Assembly (NCBI GenBank): GCA_027604185.1
Contig: JADGKB010000020.1
Span: forward strand, 1 to 64,000
DNA length: 64,000 bases
Source: Boothiomyces macroporosus
Taxonomy: Eukaryota > Chytridiomycota > Chytridiomycetes > Rhizophydiales > Terramycetaceae
Reading direction: 5' to 3'
In this document: positions 56,138-64,000 of the stretch, in pieces
How positions within the stretch are numbered: the stretch's first letter is position 1
How the letters are laid out: each line of letters opens with the position of its first letter
Program-made: the position numbers and the translations under genes
Notes under the pieces: model-generated
The model's input: only the letters and a program-made list of their open reading frames with translations
Database searches by the model: none
What the model was told of the DNA's origin: nothing

Positions 56138-58628
56138 ATGAATCCATCAATTTCATGGCAGCAAGTGCATGACAAATTCTACCGGTAACAGCACTCTAAT
56201 AAAAGCAAAGAAAAGATTTACACTATGAATTGGGGAAACATAGATCTATCAAAGTACCTGGTTGCAGCTTCTCCATTTGGCGGCCCAATTGCACTCATTA
56301 GAAACGACAAGAGACTGGTCGCGATCAATGGACAGAATATCAAACAAATGCTTCAAATATATACCAGCTCAGGAAAGCTTCTTCATCAGTTTCAATGGGA
56401 TAAAGGATCAATAGTTGCAATGGGTTGGGCGAAAAACGAACAACTAATTTGCGCTCTAGAGCAAGGATCGATAGTAATCCTGGATCTATTCGGTTCAAGT
56501 ATTCAGATATCTTTAGGCGAAGATGCAAAGGAATTCGGGATTATTGATGCAGTGGTTTTTAATGATGGAGTAGTTGCCTTGACAAACAACTTTCAGTTTA
56601 TTGCAATTACTTCGCTTCATGAGCCACGACCTAGGAATTTGGCTAATATTGGATTACTAGAGAAACCAGATTGCTGGGATATTTTGCCACCTGATCAGAA
56701 TATTGGACGACATTTGGAGGTTTATGTAGCAACCAAAAAGACTGTATTCGTTGTAGATCAGATTAGAGCGCAAGACCAGTTACTACAAAAAGGACCTTTC
56801 CATAAAATGGCAATCTCACCTAATGGAAAGCTGTTGGCATTGTATACATTTGATGGAAGACTTTGGGTTGTATCCACTGATTTCCAAGTTAGTCTAGCAG
56901 ATTTCAAGACTAATTCTGATTCGCCTCCGTTACAGATGGCATGGTGTGGAAACGACTCTGTATTGCTGCATTGGGATGATATTATTCTTTTGGTTGGGCC
57001 ATCAGGAGATTATTTGAAGTTTTCATATGAAGGGGTTGTACAGCTTGTCTCGGAAATAGACTGTGCTAGAATCATTAGCTCTGAAAAATGTGAAGTTATC
57101 AATAGAGTGCCAAAAGCAAATGTTGATATCTTTAGAATTGGATCAACATCTCCAAGTGCTATACTATACGATGCTAGAGAGCAGTACGATGAAAAAAGTC
57201 CAAAAGCAGATGAAAATATACGCAGTATTCGATTGTACTTGAGTCAAGCTGTTGATGCCTGCATAGAAGCCGCTGGCAATGAATTTGAGGTCAATTTGCA
57301 AAAATCAATTCTCAAAGCTGCGTCTTTTGGTAAGGCCTTTTTAGATTACTACCCCTCAGCTAGACTGGTAGATATGAACAGATCTCTCCGAATATTGAAT
57401 GCAATCAGACATCCTGATGTTGGAATTCCACTTACCATCAGTCAGTATCAAGAACTTACTGCAGAAGGCTTGGTTAGCACTCTGATTAATAGACGATTGT
57501 TTTCCATTGCAAAATCTGTGTGCGACTATTTGGAAATACCTTCTGATCGCGTTCTTATTAGTTGGGCATGTTACAAAGTAAGAATCCAATTTACAATAGG
57601 TGAAATCTTCAATAGAGGACGAAGAATCTGTTTCGAGAATAATATTTGACAAACTGTCAGAGAGAAAGAATATATCTTATGCTGAAGTGGCAAAAGAAGC
57701 TTATCGCTCTGGAAGAACCAAGTTGGCGACCAAGGTTGACCATTACTAACTGCAGCTGCTTGAGTTTGAATCTTGTGCAGCAGATCAAGTTCCGTTATTG
57801 CTTAGCATGCAGCAAGACGATCTTGCGCTAAAAAAGGCTATTGAATCTGGTGACACTGACCTTGTATATTTGACCCTATTCCACATGAAGCGTAAACTAC
57901 AATCTGCGGAATTCTTTAGAATTATAAATGATAAACCCTTGGCATGTGCATTGTTAGAAATCTATGCCAAGCAGCAAGATCCACAGCTCCTTCGTGATTT
58001 TTACTATCAGGATGATAGAAGAGTATCCAGTGCAAATCTAATTTTCATTTCAAACTACAAACAGACAAATGTTGAGGCAAGGATCTCAGAATTGAAAGCA
58101 GCTTGGAAAATCTATGGTGAAAGCAAAACAACTAGCAATGAAGCAAAGGTAAAATATGTTGACACAGGTTACAGAGGAAACTATAAAGCTGCTTCATCTA
58201 CAGCAACAATTGGAAAACGAAATCAATCATCCGTTTGTTGATTTATCCCTTAACGACACAATCCTAAAGTGCTTTACACTTCAACATCCAAACAAAGCTT
58301 CAAAGTTGAAATCAGAGTTTAAAGTAGCTGATAAAAAGTAAGAAATTGCTAACCTTGATTCCTTTCTCTAGAATTCAGGTCTTATGTAGACCTTCAGAAT
58401 TGGAGCGCCATTGAATCATTTGCAAAAGCGTATCCGAAATTCAATTACAAATTTGCAATTGATTTGCTGTTAAGGAAAGGCCACATTAGCGAGTGCAATC
58501 GGTATATGGATCTTTTACCTGCACACTTACAAAAAGAGGTACGAGCTTATCGAGAGTCATGGCAACAAGCATTACGCACACAAACGATTAAACCTTTGAT
58601 AGGTAACTTGAATCAACAAAGCAATTAA
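56138..58628 (+). CDS. VPS16: VPS16, HOPS/CORVET tethering complex core subunit
   Basis: Exons 56138-56184, 56206-57577, 57600-57734, 57756-58148, 58168-58337, 58379-58628; introns 21, 22, 21, 19 and 41 nt; 788 residues. The N-terminal beta-propeller begins DKFYRKEKIYTMNWGNIDLS and SPFGGPIALIRN. The C-terminal helical solenoid contains the very conserved LLEFE, LSMQQDDLALKKAIESGDTD, KPLACALLEIYAKQQDP and DFYYQDDRR. VPS16 with VPS11, 18 and 33 forms the core that tethers endosomes and vacuoles before SNARE fusion. The last intron (58338-58378, 41 nt) is twice the usual length and leads into NWSAIESFAKAYPKFN. Confidence 0.95.
58338..58378 (+). other. 41-nt intron in VPS16, the longest single intron found
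   Basis: The only acceptor that restores the VPS16 frame (phase 2, joining ADKK to SYVDLQNW) is the CAG at 58376-58378, which gives 41 nt. It has a GTAAG donor, an internal GCTAAC and a pyrimidine-rich run before the acceptor. Unlike the 40-nt NRK intron it does not divide into two GT...AG units. Confidence 0.65.
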
Positions 58629-58652
58629 TAAATATTATAGCGATATATTGTT

Positions 58653-60675
58653 CTATTTCTGCTTGCGATCAGAGTTCATCATCCCAAAACTAGAAACCAA
58701 ATCAGCCAGGTTGTTGCTACTCGCTCCAAGTGCCAAATTATCAATTTCACGGCAAACTTGACTTTGAGCCCTCGTTTCTCTAATCTTTTCATTGAATTCT
58801 GTTGGGAAAAACTCTCTTAGAATTGCCAACGATCGAGTTTTCAACTTTTCATTTACTGAAATACCCGAGGTATGGTATTGTTGTTGGTGAAAGTGTGGAT
58901 GGTGAGGATTGTGCGGATTACTGATTTCGAATGGAATAGGTTTGAACGTCTTTGGTAGCTCTGCTTCGTTATCGGAATCAGAGTCTTCTGGGCTGGATTC
59001 AACTTCCCAACCATCTTGTTCCATTTCATCCAAATCTTGTCCAGAAGATTTGATGAAAATCTGTACCAATTTTTCAAAAATGCCCAAAGACAAAAAGAAT
59101 GCGGCGTAGCTTCTGAATTTAGCTTTAGTTTTGGAAACAAAATCTGTATCCAACATTTTGGTATTCATAATGTGTGAGACAGCCTCAAGCCATACCAATT
59201 CAATCTTACTTCCTGGGGGAGAATCATTCAAGAAATCGTATAAAGAGTACAGTAAGCCATTATTTGCGAGTGATTTTGTGATTTCTGGATCGCGATGGAA
59301 CAATAGATTTCGTAGAGTGATTACTAGTATTAGAAAAACTTACGAATTTCGTTTCTCAATTCTAAATCTCTATTTCCAGAAAAGTTTCTAATCATCCATG
59401 TGCATAGAGAATTGTGGCCAATGATGGTTTCTGCATGTGTTTTATGTACAGCCAAATTTCCCAAGATTTGCACTGCGAAAAGATCAAAAGTTTGATTAAT
59501 CCCTACAAGACTGCTGTTTATCAAATACTTTTCAAGTTCATGGATTACACCTGCTTTTACAATATACTGCAAGTGGTAAGGGTTTTTCGAGCATGCCAAG
59601 TTAATTAATGCGCGTAGTATAGGATGAGTCGTCAAAGATTTGTTCCAGCTAGATTAGCATTAGTTTACGTCAAAATTTCAACCATTCTGGTACACATTGC
59701 TTGATCAATAACCGCATCAATTTCGCGATTCCTTCCAGATTGATGCAAAATTCGAGCAATCGCCCAACAACATTCCTTGAGAATTGCTGGCTCGTTTTGC
59801 TGTAGCACATGTGGCAGTAGGTCAATTGCAGGTTTCATCTACAGTTAATAAACAATTACGAGATGCCAATCTGGTTTATATCGACACATATTGTCGACTA
59901 TCCAAAGAGCGATACGAAAAGACTCTCGTTGAGCAGCAGAATCCAGACCACTTCCTTTGTGTATTTGCAAAATAGCTGGCAAGAAGCCTCTTTTCAACAC
60001 TTCATCGCGATATCCTTCTCTGTCTCCGATGATATTACCAATTGCCCAAGCCGCCTGGGTTCTAATACTTCCTAGCGGATGATTTAATAGCATGCCAAGT
60101 GGCTGCAAGAAGCCCCTTTCCACCAGAGCTGTTGTATGTTCAGTTGGACCTGTGTTAGAAAGACAAACCAGCAGCAATATTAGTCAATATCCATAAATTT
60201 TCAAACTAGATTAAAATACGCTTACCACAACGTCATTGTCTGTCTGTTCATCTAAAAAATAAAGTAGGCGTTCCAGGACGTGGTGTTCTATTAGCTCTCT
60301 CGCATGGACATCGCTGCCATCTGTATTTAACCCAAATATACCACCGCAGACATATTTTCTTATCTTGCGCATTCCCCATAATAGATTCTCTCCTCGTTTA
60401 TTTAAGGCGTCCAGCCATTCATTTCCGTTTTCGTTGGGTGACTATAATTAACAAGATATCACCAGCCCCTCTTCGCCGACACGCAATCCAATGGCTTTGG
60501 TCTTTTGAATTAGTACATCCAGTCCATCAGCTCTATCCTTATGACCGTCAGTCAAGCGTCGTCTGGGTTTCGGAGCTGGTTCGTTCAACTGCGATATCCC
60601 GATAAACCCGCTATCTATATGCGACAGACTTGACAGGGAGAGTGATTTCAAATTATCTGCTTCGTTTACAGACAT
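58653..60675 (-). CDS. Importin alpha-like armadillo protein (divergent)
   Basis: Exons, 5' to 3': 60675-60463, 60441-60226, 60205-60169, 60149-59860, 59838-59669, 59648-59344, 59323-58653; introns 21, 20, 19, 21, 20 and 20 nt; 633 residues. The armadillo repeats match importin alpha: FENLWILTNIAAGPTEHT, LGSIRTQAAWAIGNIIGDRE, YRDEVLKRGFLPAI and ILKECCWAIARIL carry the Trp (and some Asn) positions that bind nuclear localisation signals. Importin alpha links cargo to importin beta. The N-terminal region has only one basic cluster (PKPRRRLTDGHK) instead of a full IBB domain. The C-terminal 190 residues hold an acidic stretch (SPEDSDSDNEAEL) and a His-rich run, longer than usual. It may be a specialised paralogue. 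Confidence 0.82.
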
Positions 60676-60739
60676 GAACCAACTTTTTCGTGATAAACTT
60701 TTTCGCGGTTTTCGCAAAACTTTTGACAAGAATCTTGAA

Positions 60740-61028
60740 ATGGTGGATGTCGCAGACGAAGTTGAAAAGCTCGCGGTGGAAATTAAAGTACTCGAGACCT
60801 AATAAAGCGTCTAGGGCAGAAGAACGACAAGGGACAGTACGTGGTGAAGTTTGGTGTGATTGTGAAGGATGAGCGATGTGGTGATATCTTTGAAGCGCTC
60901 AATGGCACTCTTAGAGCCGCCAAGGTAATAAGTGACTCATGCAGAAACGCAAAGTTGTTACATTCGATGGGGAAATGCTCCTTCAAGGTGCGCATGATAA
61001 TGTTGATATTATTTTACTTAAAGAATAA
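60740..61028 (+). CDS. Costars / ABRACL family small actin-regulating protein
   Basis: Exons 60740-60787, 60808-60924, 60945-61028; two 20-nt introns; 82 residues, the family size. The whole Costars domain is present: DEVEKLAVEIKRLGQKN, VVKFGVIVKDERCGDIFEAL, GTLRAAKRKVVTFDGEMLL and HDNVDIILLKE. Costars proteins share the C-terminal domain of STARS/ABRA and influence actin dynamics and cell movement in Dictyostelium and animals, which fits an organism with a motile or amoeboid stage. It starts 64 bp from the divergent importin alpha gene and ends 12 bp from the stop of the convergent NDUFAF2 gene. Confidence 0.95.
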
Positions 61029-61040
61029 GATTCAAATATA

Positions 61041-61460
61041 TTATTGGAGTTTCTTTGGGTTCCAGCTCGTCGGTTGGAATTCCTGTTTCTTTTCGGCTTT
61101 TTCTTTGGACTCGAGAGCTTCTACGAGCGTTTTGGTATTTTCCTTTCTCTGTACGTCTTGGACAAGTTCTTCCAATGTCGGGGTAGCATCTCTAGTGTGC
61201 CTCATCCACGATTGCCATCTGTATTAGAGATATTTACTGAATCGGAATCATATTGGGGTCATATTCATGCGGGTTGTATCTTCCATCTGCGTACTTTACA
61301 AATCGCCGACTTTGCGAGATTCCTGGTTTAAACCCCAGATACCTTCTCTTCTGGATGGCTCTTCAAAATACATGTTTCCGTCCAAGTCGTACCCTCTGAA
61401 TCTCTTTGGCGACCAAGGCAAGTCAATTACCTTGATACGGTTAATCAATTTTCTCAGCAT
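61041..61460 (-). CDS. NDUFAF2: Complex I assembly factor NDUFAF2 (mimitin/B17.2L)-like
   Basis: Exons, 5' to 3': 61460-61343, 61322-61238, 61218-61041; introns 20 and 19 nt; 126 residues. Family marks: FRGYDLDGNMYFEEP, then RRFVKYADG and the key WQSWMRHTRDATPTLEEL, with QPTSWNPKKLQ at the end. The tail after the Trp motif favours the assembly factor NDUFAF2 over its paralogue, subunit NDUFA12. NDUFAF2 is a mitochondrial chaperone in a late step of complex I assembly. With NDUFA5 in the same window this supports a working complex I. Confidence 0.88.
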
Positions 61461-61604
61461 GATTCAAAAAAATTGAAAATTCTTTCTTTTAGAATGGCTT
61501 CATAAACTGTGTTGCAGAGACTGAGAGCTAATGAGAATGTCAAGTTTAACTCCGCGAGAATGCCGTCATTGTCATTACATCAATTGGCGACTTTACTTTA
61601 CAGC

Positions 61605-64000
<2,396 letters not shown>

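Overview
This is nuclear DNA from a eukaryote, most likely an early-diverging flagellated fungus or close relative (chytrid-, Rozella- or aphelid-like; this placement is inference). A fungal-type prephenate dehydrogenase (TYR1), a secreted chitinase with a chitin-binding module and a mitochondrial malonyl transferase sit beside flagellar genes (kinesin-2 subunit KAP3, an axonemal-type dynein heavy chain) and beside genes usually missing from yeasts (PDE9-type phosphodiesterase, a FERRY subunit 4 relative, TONSL, Costars/ABRACL). TAA, TAG and TGA all end genes, so the code looks standard.

The outstanding property is the introns. From frame continuity and family alignment I placed about 105. 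All but two are 19-23 nt, and about half are exactly 20 nt. Most have a GTA-type donor, a TAAY/CTAAC-like branch motif and an AG acceptor within a few bases of it. The exceptions are a 40-nt intron that reads as two complete mini-introns back to back (NRK) and a 41-nt intron (VPS16). One intron is GC-AG (TYR1). Some exons are very small (15 nt in NRK, 30 nt in the malonyl transferase). Genes are very tightly packed: start codons 4 bp apart, convergent stops 12-47 bp apart, one stop codon directly abutting the next ATG.

Layout. 0-9 kb: 3' part of a giant SH3-SH3-RhoGEF-PH-coiled-coil protein (+), entered through a 27-bp coding tandem repeat. 9-13.6 kb: an unresolved small gene (-), a PPR protein (+) and a FERRY4-like protein with an inserted UBA domain (+). 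13.7-17.3 kb: COP9 subunit 1 (-) and a prolyl oligopeptidase (+) as a divergent pair. 17.35-30.5 kb: a dynein heavy chain (-) whose first AAA site is degenerate. 30.6-37.7 kb: TYR1, PLAA/DOA1, chitinase, malonyl-CoA:ACP transacylase (all +). 37.7-40.5 kb: nicotinamide riboside kinase (-), NDUFA5 (+), an unknown helical protein (+). 40.7-44.4 kb: a low-complexity RPxSA protein and PDE9 (-). 44.7-47.8 kb: a TONSL relative (+). 47.9-49.7 kb: COP9 subunit 3 and a DsbA-like protein (-). 49.7-50.6 kb: the only long gene-free stretch. 50.6-56 kb: TMEM184 (+), WDR44-like (-), PDX1/SNZ (-), HIBADH (+). 56.1-64 kb: VPS16 (+), importin alpha (-), Costars (+), NDUFAF2 (-), KAP3 (+, cut by the right edge).

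Shared themes: flagellum (dynein, KAP3, perhaps PDE9 and the RPxSA protein), COP9 signalosome (CSN1, CSN3), respiratory complex I (NDUFA5, NDUFAF2), endosome traffic (VPS16, FERRY4-like, WDR44-like) and B-vitamin/NAD metabolism (SNZ, NRK). I see no operons, transposons, rRNA, tRNA or CRISPR. All exon coordinates come from reading frames and remembered family sequences, not from transcripts or database searches.
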